Position numbers and translations under genes: made by a program
Source: Hyphomicrobiales bacterium
GTDB taxonomy: Bacteria; Pseudomonadota; Alphaproteobacteria; Rhizobiales; Rhizobiaceae
Direction of reading: 5' to 3'
Assembly: GCA_900472175.1 (NCBI GenBank)
Contig: UCHD01000001.1
Coordinates: 620,001 to 684,000 of the forward strand
DNA length: 64,000 bases
Shown here: positions 36,590 through 47,003 of the stretch, piece after piece
Position numbering within the stretch: the first letter of the stretch is position 1
Layout of the letters: each line of letters opens with the position of its first letter
The notes under the pieces: generated by a model
What the model was told of the DNA's origin: nothing
The model's input: the letters and a program-made list of their open reading frames with translations, nothing else
The model's database searches: none

Positions 36590-37620
36590 CAGTTTTCTCC
36601 TCGTGCGGCATTATCGGCCAGTTGCTGTGCCATCCGCAGCGCCGCGAGCACACTGTCGGCACGGGCAATGCCCTTGCCAGCCAGGCTGAACGCCGTGCCA
36701 TGGTCCGGCGATGTGCGGATGAACGGCAGTCCGAGCGTGACATTGACACTGTCGTCGAAGCCGAGCGCCTTGGCGGGGATAAGTGCTTGGTCATGATACA
36801 TGCAGATCGCCACGTCATAAGTCGCGCGGGCGCGGTCGTGGAACATGGTGTCGGCGGGCAGGGGGCCGGTAACGTCGACGCCCTCGGCCTTTAATCGCTC
36901 GATGACGGGGCGGATGATCGCATCGTCTTCAAGGCCCAGTGCGCCATTTTCGCCCGCATGCGGATTGAGACCCGCGACGGCGATACGGGGAGAGGCAAGC
37001 CCGAAGCGCTTCTTCAGGTCACGCACTGTGATCGTGCAGGTCCGGTAGATCAGATCGGCGGTCAATTGATCTGGCACATCCTTCAGCGGAATATGGATGG
37101 TGACGGGCACTGCCATCAGTTTCGGCCCGGCAAGCATCATCACGGGCAGCAGGTCGGCGTCACCGGTCAGACGCTCACCGAGATCGGCCAGAAATTCGGT
37201 ATGACCGGGAAATTTGAAACCGGCGTCGTAGAGAACCGATTTGGCAATCGGATTGGTAACGACGGCCGAAGCCGAGCCATCCATCGTCAGCCGTACGGCT
37301 GTTTCGATGGCGCCGATGATTGCGTCTGCATTCGTAGAGTCCGGCATGCCCGCCGCGACGGGCGCACCACAGGGGACCGGAAGCACCGGTAAGGCGTCAC
37401 CGAAGGCAGCAAGAGCCCCACCACAATCCGTCTCGTGGATCGCAACGGTGTGGCCAAGAACGCGGGCGCGGGCTTCAAGTGCAGCGGGGTCGCCGATGAA
37501 AACGAAAGGCGGTGTCTGCCAGGCTTGCCGGTTGATCCAGGCATCAAGGCTGATATCAAGGCCGATCCCGGCCGGATCGCCCATGGTCAGGGCGAGCGGC
37601 CTGTCGCGTGTTGGGCTCAT
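36589..37620 (-). CDS. pdxA: 4-hydroxythreonine-4-phosphate dehydrogenase
   Basis: 343 aa. Oxidises 4-phosphohydroxy-threonine in the DXP-dependent vitamin B6 pathway. Metal-binding histidines are visible in FPGHTEF, NPHAGE and MYHDQ, and TMGDPAGIG opens the protein. Between a SurA-like gene (9 bp upstream) and rsmA. Confidence 0.97.
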   Translation of the reverse strand: MSPTRDRPLALTMGDPAGIGLDISLDAWINRQAWQTPPFVFIGDPAALEARARVLGHTVAIHETDCGGALAAFGDALPVLPVPCGAPVAAGMPDSTNADAIIGAIETAVRLTMDGSASAVVTNPIAKSVLYDAGFKFPGHTEFLADLGERLTGDADLLPVMMLAGPKLMAVPVTIHIPLKDVPDQLTADLIYRTCTITVRDLKKRFGLASPRIAVAGLNPHAGENGALGLEDDAIIRPVIERLKAEGVDVTGPLPADTMFHDRARATYDVAICMYHDQALIPAKALGFDDSVNVTLGLPFIRTSPDHGTAFSLAGKGIARADSVLAALRMAQQLADNAARGEN

Positions 37621-37629
37621 GATTGGCTT

Positions 37630-38571
37630 TTACTTTTCGACGATCTGGGCACGTTTGCGCAGTTCTTCGATATAGCGCTTGCTGTTTGGGTCTTCGCCAT
37701 CGCTCTTCTTGCCGAGGTCCTCGGCGCGGAAGACCATTTCGGCGGCGAGGTCGTCGGACACTTCGCGCTTCTTGCAGATGGCAAGATATTCGACGCCGCG
37801 TTCGGTGACGCGGGTTGCGGTCGTTGAGCTGTCGCCAGCCTTTTCGATCAGCGGTTTCCAGTCACCCGGAAGCTCCTGCGCCATCATGCGGCCGAGATTG
37901 CGGATCGACACGTCGCGCATCGTCGCTGCAAAAACCTTGGCCTGCTCGCAGCCCGGATATTTCGAACGCGACGCATTGGCTTCGGCCTGGCGCTTGCCGA
38001 TGATGGCGTTGCGCTTGGAGGCGGGCACGACGAAAATGACCTGCTGCAGGAAATATTCCGTGGTCACCGGCTTGTTGCCGCCGGCTTCCTGCATGCGCCG
38101 GACGAGGTCTTCGTTCGACAGGCGGCCCCCACCACTGCCACCGAAGCGGGCGTTGACCACCCGTGGCCAGCTCATGGCTACGGCGACATAATTTCTGAAG
38201 TGATCGATGCCGACGCCTGCCTGGTCAAGCACCTGCGACAACTGCTGAACGGAGAGCTTGTTGCCGGCCGCGAAGCGTCCGACGGCGCCGTCGACTTCCG
38301 AGGTGCTGACCGACGCGCCAACGCGAAGGACTTCTTCGCGCTTGAGGGCTTCATCGATCATTTGCTGGCGGGCCGCTTCTGTACCGCCGCCCTGCTTCTG
38401 GAGCCGCATGAAAGCGGCGCGCTTGGAAATGTCGCCGGATGTGATGGGCGCGCCGTTGACGACGGCAACAACCTTGCTCGCGGCATAGGTAGCCGGTGCA
38501 GAGGAAAGTGCCAGGCCGCAGGCAAGGATCATTGCCGAAACCGTGCGCGTGATCGAAAGCTTCCCGCCCAT
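37630..38571 (-). CDS. SurA-like periplasmic chaperone (SurA N-terminal domain)
   Basis: 313 aa. Signal peptide (1 to ~31, ends TYAAS), then KVVAVVNGAPITSGDISKRAAFM and a helical SurA_N domain. A recognisable parvulin rotamase domain is not obvious in the C-terminal half, so it may be chaperone only. Its position after lptD and before pdxA is the surA slot of many proteobacteria and fits a role in LptD/outer-membrane protein assembly. Confidence 0.88.
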   Translation of the reverse strand: MGGKLSITRTVSAMILACGLALSSAPATYAASKVVAVVNGAPITSGDISKRAAFMRLQKQGGGTEAARQQMIDEALKREEVLRVGASVSTSEVDGAVGRFAAGNKLSVQQLSQVLDQAGVGIDHFRNYVAVAMSWPRVVNARFGGSGGGRLSNEDLVRRMQEAGGNKPVTTEYFLQQVIFVVPASKRNAIIGKRQAEANASRSKYPGCEQAKVFAATMRDVSIRNLGRMMAQELPGDWKPLIEKAGDSSTTATRVTERGVEYLAICKKREVSDDLAAEMVFRAEDLGKKSDGEDPNSKRYIEELRKRAQIVEK

Positions 38572-38750
38572 TCTTTGTCCTTCTCATTTTCCACCGGACG
38601 TCGTGTGTCCGGGGCCATGGTCTTCATGCCAAGCGCCATCATCCTGCGCATTTCTGTGCATGGATGCATAATACATGCGGCCGAACAATGACAAGACCCG
38701 CCACCCGCCGCAAAAAAGAGTGATGCGGCAGGGTGTATCTGGGCTAACGC

Positions 38751-41084
38751 TTAGTTCAAACCGTCGAACTTCGTGTCGCCAACGTAGATATCGCCGAGTG
38801 TACGGAAGCTGATGCGCGCGCCGATCGACCAGTCATTGGCAACGGATTGATCGCTATCGCGCTCTTCCTTGTAGACCAGCGAGAAGATCGTATCCCGGTC
38901 GTCATAGGTGATGCCGATACCATTGCGGGTGATGACATTGCTGTTCAGATCATAGGTGACCGATCCGAACACCGACCAATAATCGGCGAACTTGTAGGCG
39001 GCAGCCGTTTGGATTTCATCCTGATCCGTGATCGAGCCGTAGAGCGGTTGGGCCTGGATGCTGGTATAGGTGAGGGCCGTCTGCCAGAAGATGCCCTGAT
39101 AGCCAAGCGTCGCATCGGCGCGGCGCATGTTGAGATCTTTCTCGTCGAACCGACCGCTGAGGCTTGCCGTGATGCCGGAAGGGGCATCGACGCCAATCAT
39201 TGTCACGTAATCCGAACGATCAGATTCGAGGCCCGAATTCGCTCCGGCCTTGACCAGATCGTCGCTCGCAAACGAGTTGACGCCACCGAGATGGAACGAT
39301 TGGCCGGCAATGGCGCGCAGTGCGTAACCGTTGCCAAGGGCGCCGGTATAGCGGACGCCGAGGTTGGCACGGGTGCCGCCTTCGATGCGGTCATAGCCGG
39401 AGAACTTGTCGCGGTCGAACAGCGACGTCGCGTCAAAGACGAAGCTCTGCGCATCCTCGTTCGGCAGGCCACCAGCGTATTGTTCATTGGGCCGGGCAAA
39501 GATTTGAGCAATCGGCTCGATGATATGGCTGCTGTAGTCGGTCGTCAAAAGGATGGGGTAACGTGCATCGATACCGGCGGTCAGCATCCGGCGCGTGATG
39601 GCGTCGTCACTGTTGAAGTCACCGGTATAACCAGGGCCCGGATCGGTCATCGACGATCCGATCAGATCGCCGCGGGCAGCCAGGATCGGGGTCAGCGACA
39701 GGCCACCGGGAACGATGAAATTGCGTTTCCATTCGAGGTCGGCCGTCATGCGCTGATACGTGCCCTCAAGGCCGCGGAAGCGATCGACAACGCCCGGGAT
39801 ATTAAACTCGTCCTCGCGGTTGCGATTGACGTTGGTCAGATTGATGTCGGCCGTCAATTCGCCGCCGAACACCGGTGCCGGGTGCGTATAGGAATAGTCG
39901 AGAACCTGTGCTACTGCCTGCTTGTTTTCGGCGAGGCTGTCGAGATCGGCATCCTGGATGTCGAAGTAGAAGGCGCGGGCGTCGAAGGAATTACGCTTGC
40001 CGAGACCGCTCAGGTAGACCTGGTTCGTGAAGGTCGTGCCGTCGAAGGTCGAAAGCTCATAGGTCTTGGCGAAGTTGTTGTCGCTCTGGACAAGCACATC
40101 CCAGCCGAAGGTCCAGCGCGGATTGATATTGAACTTGGCCTTGGAGCCGATCATGCCGCGGTTGGTTTCCTCGGCATCGACAGTGTTGCTGGTAAAGCTG
40201 CTGCGGTTCAGCTGGCTGATCCCAGCCATGCTGAGAATATGTTCGCCATTTTCGAAGCGCTGGCGAAACTCGCCCTGCATCAGGAAACCCTGGCGGCTGA
40301 GCCCGGTTGCCGTGACCGTCGCATCCATATAGGGCGAAATCGCCCAGTAATAGGGGATGCTGACGCCGGCGCCGAGCTTCTGGGTATAGCCGAATTTCGG
40401 AATCAGGAAGCCGCTCTTGCGCTTGATCGTCTGGTCCGGAACTTCGAGCACCGGCAGGTACAGGATCGGCTTGCCGAACAGCTCGAACTTGGCGTTCTCC
40501 ATGCGAATCGTATGGGTCTTGCCGTTCTGGACGATGCGCTGTGCCTTGACGTGCCAAAGCGACTTGTGGTCGGGATTGGTCGCGCAGGGGGTGCAGGCCG
40601 TGTAAACGGCGTTGTTGAGGATCATCTCCTCGCCATTGCGCCGCTCGCCGGTAACGGCGGCAAGCTTCGTCAGGTCGGTGGTCTCTAGGCGCAGCCGTTC
40701 AATGAAGCCGTTTCCGAAATCATCGGTCACATCCATCTGGTCGGCATAGACCTTGTTGCCGCCGGGTTCGATCAGCTCGATTTCGCCGGTCGCGATGATG
40801 CGCCCGGTCTTCTGGCTGTATTCGACCTGCTGGGCGACCATCTGGTAGCCGCCGTAATTGATCTGGACCGCACCGCGTACGATGACGCGCTCCGCATCCT
40901 TGTTATAGACAAGTTCATTGGCCGACAGAAGCATCTTGGCGTCTTCGGGCATTTTCGGATTGAACGAATCGATATTGGTATCTTGTGCCCATGCGGGTGC
41001 AATCGGCGTCAGCACTTGCAGCGCAACACCGGAAAGCAGAATGGCCGCCAGCAGCCTGATATGTTTGCGGTCGCTTGCCGCCAC
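38751..41084 (-). CDS. lptD: LPS-assembly protein LptD
   Basis: 777 aa outer-membrane translocon for LPS. Signal peptide (1 to ~34, PAWAQD), an OstA/LptA-like periplasmic domain (~55-190) with a Cys pair in TACTPC, then a large beta-barrel of amphipathic strands ending in the terminal strand before Asn777. GTG start at 41084 overlaps the lptG stop by one base (TAGTG) with GGAGG seven to eight bases upstream. Confidence 0.97.
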   Translation of the reverse strand: MAASDRKHIRLLAAILLSGVALQVLTPIAPAWAQDTNIDSFNPKMPEDAKMLLSANELVYNKDAERVIVRGAVQINYGGYQMVAQQVEYSQKTGRIIATGEIELIEPGGNKVYADQMDVTDDFGNGFIERLRLETTDLTKLAAVTGERRNGEEMILNNAVYTACTPCATNPDHKSLWHVKAQRIVQNGKTHTIRMENAKFELFGKPILYLPVLEVPDQTIKRKSGFLIPKFGYTQKLGAGVSIPYYWAISPYMDATVTATGLSRQGFLMQGEFRQRFENGEHILSMAGISQLNRSSFTSNTVDAEETNRGMIGSKAKFNINPRWTFGWDVLVQSDNNFAKTYELSTFDGTTFTNQVYLSGLGKRNSFDARAFYFDIQDADLDSLAENKQAVAQVLDYSYTHPAPVFGGELTADINLTNVNRNREDEFNIPGVVDRFRGLEGTYQRMTADLEWKRNFIVPGGLSLTPILAARGDLIGSSMTDPGPGYTGDFNSDDAITRRMLTAGIDARYPILLTTDYSSHIIEPIAQIFARPNEQYAGGLPNEDAQSFVFDATSLFDRDKFSGYDRIEGGTRANLGVRYTGALGNGYALRAIAGQSFHLGGVNSFASDDLVKAGANSGLESDRSDYVTMIGVDAPSGITASLSGRFDEKDLNMRRADATLGYQGIFWQTALTYTSIQAQPLYGSITDQDEIQTAAAYKFADYWSVFGSVTYDLNSNVITRNGIGITYDDRDTIFSLVYKEERDSDQSVANDWSIGARISFRTLGDIYVGDTKFDGLN

Positions 41085-42169
41085 TAGCCATCCTCCTCAT
41101 GCAATAGAATCGTCGAGCCCAGCGCCATCGCTACAACAACTGGCAACCAGGCTGCAACGAACGGAGGCACTATGCCGCTGCTCCCGAATGCTTTGACAAG
41201 CACGGTGACGACATAAAGCACGAAGCCCGACAGGATTCCACCGAGAATTACCGGTCTCGATTGGTTAAACCGGCTAAATTTTAACGAGACGCTTGCAGCG
41301 ATCAAAGTCATTGCGACCAGAAGCAGCGGAAGCGCCAGCATGGAGTGGAATTGGGTTTCCATGCCGTTGGTTGGGAAGCCAAAGGACTTCGCCACTTCAA
41401 TCTTGCGACGCAAGTCGAAAAATTGAATAGAATCAGCCTTCGTTAGGGTTTCCTGAACGAATTCCGGCTTCAGGTGAGTCGGCAGTTGTACCGTTGCGAG
41501 GCGACGCGGCAGCTCACCGTTGCGGGTTTCCGTCACTCCATTAAGAAGCCAGTAACCATCTTCGAGTTTTGCCGATGCGGCGTCCTGTCTCGAAACGATC
41601 GTGCCAAGCGGATCGAAATGGATCACCGTGACGTTGACGAGTGTCCTGCCTTCGTCCTGAACGGACCGGGCACCGATGATCGTGTCGTCATTTCCGTATA
41701 TCTGGCGCAGCCATGGGATGGAGATCGCGGTGGCTGCCGAGGATGAGCTACCCCATTCTGCCTCAAGCGCTTCTGCCTGTTTGGTGCCCCAGGAGGCGAT
41801 CGGATTGAGCACGATCACCGTTGCAACGCCGAACAGGAACGCGCCGATCACGAACGGCTGCAGGAACTGCCAGGCGGAAATTCCGGCTGCGCGCGTCACC
41901 ACCAGTTCATAGCGGCGATTGAGCGAGATCAGCGACGCCATGCCGGCGAACAGCGCGACGAACGGCACCGTCTGCTGCAGAATCATCGGAATGCGGAATG
42001 TCGTCATCAACAGCGCCCCGGTGACGGAGTAACGCGGCAGTTGCGACATCCGGTTGGCGAGTTCGCTAAAGTCGATGATGAAGATCAACGCGAAGATACC
42101 CGCGAGGAACCAGAATGTGGTGATCGCGTATCGCTTGAAAAAATAACGCCCGAGCGTCGTGAAGATCAT
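41084..42169 (-). CDS. lptG: LPS export permease LptG
   Basis: 361 aa YjgP/YjgQ permease: helices near 13-35, 60-85, 97-120, a periplasmic beta-jellyroll (~125-270) and three C-terminal helices. Works with LptF and an LptB ATPase not in this window. Overlaps lptF by 4 bp (ATGA) and lptD by 1 bp, so translation is tightly coupled. Confidence 0.96.
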   Translation of the reverse strand: MIFTTLGRYFFKRYAITTFWFLAGIFALIFIIDFSELANRMSQLPRYSVTGALLMTTFRIPMILQQTVPFVALFAGMASLISLNRRYELVVTRAAGISAWQFLQPFVIGAFLFGVATVIVLNPIASWGTKQAEALEAEWGSSSSAATAISIPWLRQIYGNDDTIIGARSVQDEGRTLVNVTVIHFDPLGTIVSRQDAASAKLEDGYWLLNGVTETRNGELPRRLATVQLPTHLKPEFVQETLTKADSIQFFDLRRKIEVAKSFGFPTNGMETQFHSMLALPLLLVAMTLIAASVSLKFSRFNQSRPVILGGILSGFVLYVVTVLVKAFGSSGIVPPFVAAWLPVVVAMALGSTILLHEEDG

Positions 42170-43341
42170 TGCACCTGGTTCCCATCAGATGCCGGGTTGG
42201 CCTTGGCCAGGCGCAGGCGAACCAGAATCTCGTTGACCTTCTGCTCTAGCGTAAGCGGAATTTCAAGCCGCCTGTTGCCCATCAACTGGCGTATTGCCAG
42301 ATAGCCGGTGCCAAGCGGGATCAGATACATGATCGGAACGAAGAAGCGCGATTCTTCGGCACTGTTGGCCGCATAAAAAGTTGTCCAGCGGATGAACAGA
42401 CAGGTCAAAAGCGCCGTAATCATCGGGTGGACGCGAGCCTCCCGGTGCGAGCGCGCGTCACTGCTGAAGACCAGCGCGATCAGCACGAATAGCAGGGGAT
42501 AGGTCCATTCGGTGAAGCGGCGGTGCAGTTCCGCTGCGAAAGACTGTGGATTCTTTTTGTAGACCGGATCCTCCGGATCAGGATTGATCAGGAACGGCAG
42601 GTCGCGGTCCTTGGCGCGGATTGTCGCCTGGCCGGCCATCTTGGTCATATCCGTCAGGTCGAAGGCGTAGCTGTCGAACTTGATGATCGAGACATTGCCA
42701 TCGGGGAGCTTGCGGTGCACTTCCCCGTCCTTCATCACCAGCGCCGTGCCGCTGTCATCGACGGCACCTTCGCGGGCGTAGTAGACAAGTTCATAGGCGG
42801 GATCGCGCGCATCGGCGACGAAAATCCCATGCAGGACGCCGCCGCTGCGCCGGGATGCAACCTGGACATAGAGGCCATCGCCGATCTTGCGGAAGGTGTT
42901 TTCCTGAACCACTGACGACAGAAGGTCGGCATGGGCGGTGGCGATCATCTTGCGCACGGCCATGCGTGAATAGGGCTCGACGAAATTGTCGACAGCGAAC
43001 GACACGACGCTAAGCGCGAGGCCGAGATAGATCACCGGACGGATGATGGTCATGCGTGAGCTGCCGGCGGCGTTCAGGACGGTCAGTTCCGAATCGGCAT
43101 TCATCGCCGTCAGCGTCTGCGCCACGCCGATAACCAGCGCGAAGGGAAGAATGAGCGGAATGATCGACGGCAGGACGAGCGTTGCGAGGCGCATGAAGGC
43201 CAGTACCGACTGGCCGCTATCGGTGACCAGGTTGACGCTGGTCAACGCTTGCGTCGTCCAGACGATCGCCATCAGCGGCAAAAGCGTGGCAAAGAACATG
43301 CCCGTTGCCCGCTTCAGGATATAGCGCTCGATCAGTTTCAT
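42166..43341 (-). CDS. lptF: LPS export permease LptF
   Basis: 391 aa. Same architecture as LptG: N-terminal helices (MKLIERYILKRATGMFFATLLPLM onward), a periplasmic domain (~145-275) and C-terminal helices with the cytoplasmic VFSSDARSHREAR loop. ATG 43341 (AGGA six bases upstream) was chosen over an open extension to 43518. First gene of lptF-lptG-lptD. Confidence 0.96.
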   Translation of the reverse strand: MKLIERYILKRATGMFFATLLPLMAIVWTTQALTSVNLVTDSGQSVLAFMRLATLVLPSIIPLILPFALVIGVAQTLTAMNADSELTVLNAAGSSRMTIIRPVIYLGLALSVVSFAVDNFVEPYSRMAVRKMIATAHADLLSSVVQENTFRKIGDGLYVQVASRRSGGVLHGIFVADARDPAYELVYYAREGAVDDSGTALVMKDGEVHRKLPDGNVSIIKFDSYAFDLTDMTKMAGQATIRAKDRDLPFLINPDPEDPVYKKNPQSFAAELHRRFTEWTYPLLFVLIALVFSSDARSHREARVHPMITALLTCLFIRWTTFYAANSAEESRFFVPIMYLIPLGTGYLAIRQLMGNRRLEIPLTLEQKVNEILVRLRLAKANPASDGNQVQ

Positions 43342-43658
43342 GCGGGGTCCTGGCCCATCTTCCTGCCGTTTGTCCGGTTCGCCCGTCTGGACATGGCCGA
43401 GCCGGATGTCCCTATCGCGCTGAATGAACCGGTTTGCAAGTTTTCCACGATAACCAAATTGTAAAAGGGCAGGGCTAAGGCTCGGCAAAGAATGATAGTT
43501 AACAGCATGTAAACACAAGGTGGCGCCTTGCCAAGGTCATCGAAACCAACAACGGTGCATGAACCTGTTTCCGGGCTTGCGGTTGATGGCGAATGTTTGC
43601 CACTGTAACCGCCATGTAACAGACCGGCGTCAGGCCTAGGCAATTCTGGAGTTTCTTC
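43342..43658. promoter_or_regulatory. lptF / pepA divergent promoter region
   Basis: 317 bp without a gene. TACAAT on the minus strand (43458-43463) is a good -10 candidate for lptF, with TTGCCG 19 bp before it. The palindrome CCTTGCCAAGG lies at 43526-43536. GGAG precedes the pepA ATG. No other structure found. Confidence 0.45.
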
Positions 43659-45155
43659 ATGTCATTGAAATTTGAAATCGGTTTCAGCAAGTCTGCCCGC
43701 CTGTCCGGCGGCCTGGCGATCCTGCTCAAGACTCTTGACGGAAAAGAGGCGGCCGGGGCTGCCGAAGCCGATCCCGACGCAATTATTGCCAAGGCTGCGC
43801 GAATCGCCAAATTCAAGGCGAAGTCGCTACGCGCCCTCGACATCGTTGCGCCGCAGGGCGCGCCCGTCGATCGCATCCTGGTGCTGGGCATCGGCGACGG
43901 CGCCGGCCTAACCGCACATGACTGGCTGAAGGCCGGCGGTGCTGCGGCGTCAAAAATTCGGGGCGCCGAAAAGGTCGCGATCTTTCTCGATGCACCGGGT
44001 CTCGAGGTTTCCGGCAAGGCGGCGGCCGATTTCGCCCTCGGCATGGAGATGAATGCCTATAGCTTCGACACCTACAAGACGACGAAGAAGGACGATGACG
44101 ATCAGAAAGGGCCGCCAAAACCGGTCAAGGTGATGATCATCACGGATGCGGTCGTTGCCGCTAAAAAGGCCGCGGTCAATTCGCAGGCGATCGCCGAAGG
44201 CGTCTTCATCGCGCGTGACCTGGTCAACGAACCGGCCAATGTGCTTGGACCCGTCGAATTTGCGGCCAAGGCGAAGGAACTGGAAAAGCTCGGCGTCGAG
44301 GTTGAAATCCTCACCGAGCGCGAAATGAAGAAACTCGGCATGGGCGCGCTGCTCGGCGTGGCACAGGGCTCTGTGCGGCCGCCGCGTCTGGCGATCATGC
44401 AATGGAAGGGCGGCAAGCCGAAGGAGCGGCCGGCCGCCTTCGTCGGCAAGGGCGTGGTGTTCGACAGTGGTGGTATCTCGATCAAGCCGGGTGCGGGCAT
44501 GGAAGAGATGAAGGGCGATATGGGCGGCGCTGCCGCCGTGACCGGGCTGATGCACGTGCTGGCAAGCCGCAAGGCCAAGGCGAATGTCGTCGGGATCATC
44601 GGTCTTGTGGAAAACATGCCGGATGGCAACGCCCAGCGTCCCGGCGATATCGTTACCTCGATGTCCGGCCAGACCATCGAGATCATCAACACCGATGCCG
44701 AGGGCCGGCTCGTGCTGTGCGATGCGCTGTGGTATTGCAACGACCGCTTCAAGCCGCAGTTCATGATCAACCTGGCGACGTTGACCGGTGCCGTCATGGT
44801 GGCGCTCGGCAGCCATCATGCCGGCTTGTTCACCAATGACGACCGGTTGGCCGGACAGCTGACGGCGGCCGGGCTGACGACGCAGGAGCGCCTGTGGCGC
44901 CTGCCGCTCGGCAAGGAATATGACAAGATGATCGACAGCAAGTTTGCCGATATGAAGAATACCGGCGGCCGGTATGCCGGCTCCATCACCGCCGCCCAGT
45001 TCCTCAAGCGCTTCGTCAAGGATACGCCCTGGGCGCATCTCGACATTGCCGGAACCGCGATGGGTTCACCGACCGACGAGGTCAACCAGTCCTGGGCTTC
45101 CGGTTTTGGCGTGCGCCTGCTCGATGAACTCGTCCGCGCCAATTACGAGAGCTGA
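43659..45155 (+). CDS. pepA: Leucyl aminopeptidase
   Basis: 498 aa M17 aminopeptidase. N-terminal macro-like domain (~1-165), then the dizinc catalytic domain with [17 protein letters not shown] (~265-280) and the signature NTDAEGRL (~345-352). Releases N-terminal residues in peptide turnover and in some bacteria binds DNA. Divergent from the lpt operon, 8 bp before holC. Confidence 0.97.
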   Translation: MSLKFEIGFSKSARLSGGLAILLKTLDGKEAAGAAEADPDAIIAKAARIAKFKAKSLRALDIVAPQGAPVDRILVLGIGDGAGLTAHDWLKAGGAAASKIRGAEKVAIFLDAPGLEVSGKAAADFALGMEMNAYSFDTYKTTKKDDDDQKGPPKPVKVMIITDAVVAAKKAAVNSQAIAEGVFIARDLVNEPANVLGPVEFAAKAKELEKLGVEVEILTEREMKKLGMGALLGVAQGSVRPPRLAIMQWKGGKPKERPAAFVGKGVVFDSGGISIKPGAGMEEMKGDMGGAAAVTGLMHVLASRKAKANVVGIIGLVENMPDGNAQRPGDIVTSMSGQTIEIINTDAEGRLVLCDALWYCNDRFKPQFMINLATLTGAVMVALGSHHAGLFTNDDRLAGQLTAAGLTTQERLWRLPLGKEYDKMIDSKFADMKNTGGRYAGSITAAQFLKRFVKDTPWAHLDIAGTAMGSPTDEVNQSWASGFGVRLLDELVRANYES

Positions 45156-45163
45156 CCCGCGAC

Positions 45164-45613
45164 GTGACGGAAATCCTGTTCTATCACCTGACCGAATCCA
45201 AGCTCGAAGACGCGCTACCGCCGCTGCTCGACCGTTGTGTCGAGCGCGGCTGGCGCGTCGTCGTGCAGACGTCGGATGACGAGCGCCGCGATATGCTCGA
45301 CAATCACCTCTGGACCTATCGCGACGACAGTTTCCTGCCGCACGGCACCGATGCGACAGAATTTTCGGCCGACCAGCTGATTCTCCTGACCGTCGGCGAA
45401 GGCAACGGCAACGCCGCCACCGTCCGCTTCATCATCGACGGCGCCGTGCCGCCGCCGGTCGGCGGTTATGAACGGGTGGTCTTCATGTTCGATGGTTACG
45501 ATCAGGAACAGCTCGAAGGAGCGCGGGCGCACTGGAAGGTGCTGAAGGGTGAGGGGCATATGCTGACCTATTGGCAGCAGAACCAGGATGGGCGCTGGGT
45601 GAAGAAGGCGTAA
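45164..45613 (+). CDS. holC: DNA polymerase III chi subunit
   Basis: 149 aa: LTESKLEDALPPLLDRCVERGWRVVVQT, LDNHLWTYRDDSFLPHG and the C-terminal VFMFDGYDQ are typical of HolC, which links the clamp loader to SSB. GTG start 8 bp after pepA. pepA-holC pairing is common in proteobacteria. Confidence 0.95.
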   Translation: MTEILFYHLTESKLEDALPPLLDRCVERGWRVVVQTSDDERRDMLDNHLWTYRDDSFLPHGTDATEFSADQLILLTVGEGNGNAATVRFIIDGAVPPPVGGYERVVFMFDGYDQEQLEGARAHWKVLKGEGHMLTYWQQNQDGRWVKKA

Positions 45614-45755
45614 TGCTTTCGGGCATCAATCGAAGAGGCCAAGGATCGTGCCGTTAGCCCCTAGCTTGAACGTGGAAGACCTATTGTTGCAGGAATCGGC
45701 CACGAAAGTCGACGGCATCACGTCGGCTTTGCGCCAAAAGCGGCCTCAGGATATT

Positions 45756-46850
45756 CTACTCGATGAAATCAGCCATGATAGATGAAACGCTCTCGATGGC
45801 AGGTGCAACATTGGCGACACCCTCGGCTTGCTGGCCTTGCGCCCATGCGGACTGAACATCCTTGTATCTGGTTGCGGCTTCGAACTGTTTTACCTCTTTG
45901 GCAGAGAGCACACGTACGGTCGCACCTGCCTTCTTCAAATCTTCCAATTGCGTGTCGAAGCTTTCGCCCATGACCGCATCCAATCCCGCATAGGATTTCC
46001 GGGCGGCCCGGATGATGGCGTCCTGGTCTTCCTGGGCAAGGCTTTTCCAGACATCCTTGTTCATAGCGAGGATGTAAACATGACCCAGCCACAGGTCCTT
46101 TGAAACCAGAACATGGGGCGCGCTTTCGTGTACCTTCAGCATGTAGCCGCTGTCGACGTTCACCATCAGGCCGTCGAGCGTCTTCGCCCTCAGGGCAGCC
46201 GGGATTGCCGGTCCCCAGTGCATGGTGACGGGAGTTGCCCCGTAATTCCTGAGAAAATCCAGATGCCAAAAACTTGCAGACCGCCATCGGCCCCCCTTCA
46301 GCTTATCGAGGTCGACCATCGGCTCGTTGCTGAAAAATGCGACCGGGTATCCTGTGCCGAAGTAGATTTGAACAATGTTATTGTCATCGATTTCTGCTGG
46401 GAACGCGGGAATTTCCGAATAGACGCGATCAAAGAATTCAATCTGTCGGCCGCCGATGGGGCCTCGGATGAAGCTTTTAAATATCTGGTGCAGCGGCATC
46501 TGCTTGGCCGTATATTCCGGCACCACCGTACCGATGTCGGTTGTGCCCTTCGTGACGGCACCCAATGCATCATAGGCGGCTGCAATCTCGCCGTTCCAGT
46601 GATCCTTGATTTTTAGGCGGCCGTTCGACTCCTTCTCGATTGCCGGGAATACGACATCTTTGAGAAATCGTGTGCGCATTCCGCCAAGCGGTTCGTGATC
46701 ACTAAACCTCAGAATGCGGGTAGACCCCGTGATCCCCTGAGCGGCAGCATTCGCGATCAATGACGTCGATGCGGCCGCGCCAATTGCCGAGGCGATAAAC
46801 ATCCTGCGGCTGAACCCGTTTCCGATGGAGCCTATGCTGAATTCGGTCAT
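45756..46850 (-). CDS. TRAP transporter solute-binding protein (DctP family)
   Basis: 364 aa. The N-terminus SRRMFIAS plus a hydrophobic stretch ending NAAAQG looks like a Tat signal. The remainder is a DctP-type periplasmic binding fold (KMPLHQIFKSFIRGPIG, KLKGGRWRSA, DGLMVNVDSGY, VLAMNKDVWKSL-like segment). Ligands of the family are mostly carboxylates. No DctQ/DctM membrane partners are nearby, so it is either an orphan or works with permeases elsewhere. Divergent from a TetR regulator. Confidence 0.88.
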   Translation of the reverse strand: MTEFSIGSIGNGFSRRMFIASAIGAAASTSLIANAAAQGITGSTRILRFSDHEPLGGMRTRFLKDVVFPAIEKESNGRLKIKDHWNGEIAAAYDALGAVTKGTTDIGTVVPEYTAKQMPLHQIFKSFIRGPIGGRQIEFFDRVYSEIPAFPAEIDDNNIVQIYFGTGYPVAFFSNEPMVDLDKLKGGRWRSASFWHLDFLRNYGATPVTMHWGPAIPAALRAKTLDGLMVNVDSGYMLKVHESAPHVLVSKDLWLGHVYILAMNKDVWKSLAQEDQDAIIRAARKSYAGLDAVMGESFDTQLEDLKKAGATVRVLSAKEVKQFEAATRYKDVQSAWAQGQQAEGVANVAPAIESVSSIMADFIE

Positions 46851-46893
46851 ATCGGTACCTTCATGTTAACCCTGACGCGAGCCGGGAAAAGAG

Positions 46894-46912
46894 TTTCTTG
46901 CCTGTCAAGAAA
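46894..46912. promoter_or_regulatory. Inverted repeat in the DctP / TetR divergent promoter
   Basis: TTTCTTG-CCTGT-CAAGAAA, a 19-bp palindrome of TetR-operator size. On the minus strand it contains TTGACA (46903-46908), a -35 candidate for the dctP-like gene, so binding would block that promoter. Confidence 0.5.
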
Positions 46913-46987
46913 GGCTCCGATCATCTGGAGCCATATGACAAGGTTCCTTTGACCCCTCACTTGATCGGGGAATGCCGATATATATAT

Positions 46988-47003
46988 CTGAATGATCCTT
47001 CAG
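46988..47003. promoter_or_regulatory. Inverted repeat at the TetR gene start
   Basis: CTGAA-TGATCC-TTCAG overlaps the first candidate ATG (46992) of the TetR gene. It could be an autoregulatory site, which would suggest that the true start lies downstream. Confidence 0.35.

Noticed and set aside
38707-38729. GCCGCA/TGCGGC hairpin between lptD and the SurA-like gene as a terminator
   Set aside because: The T run lies in the loop, not after the stem, and the genes are probably co-expressed.
45648-45785. 45-codon GTG ORF between holC and the TRAP binding protein, running antisense into the latter's 3' end
   Set aside because: The AAGGA before it is only two bases from the GTG, it overlaps a real gene, and it resembles no family.
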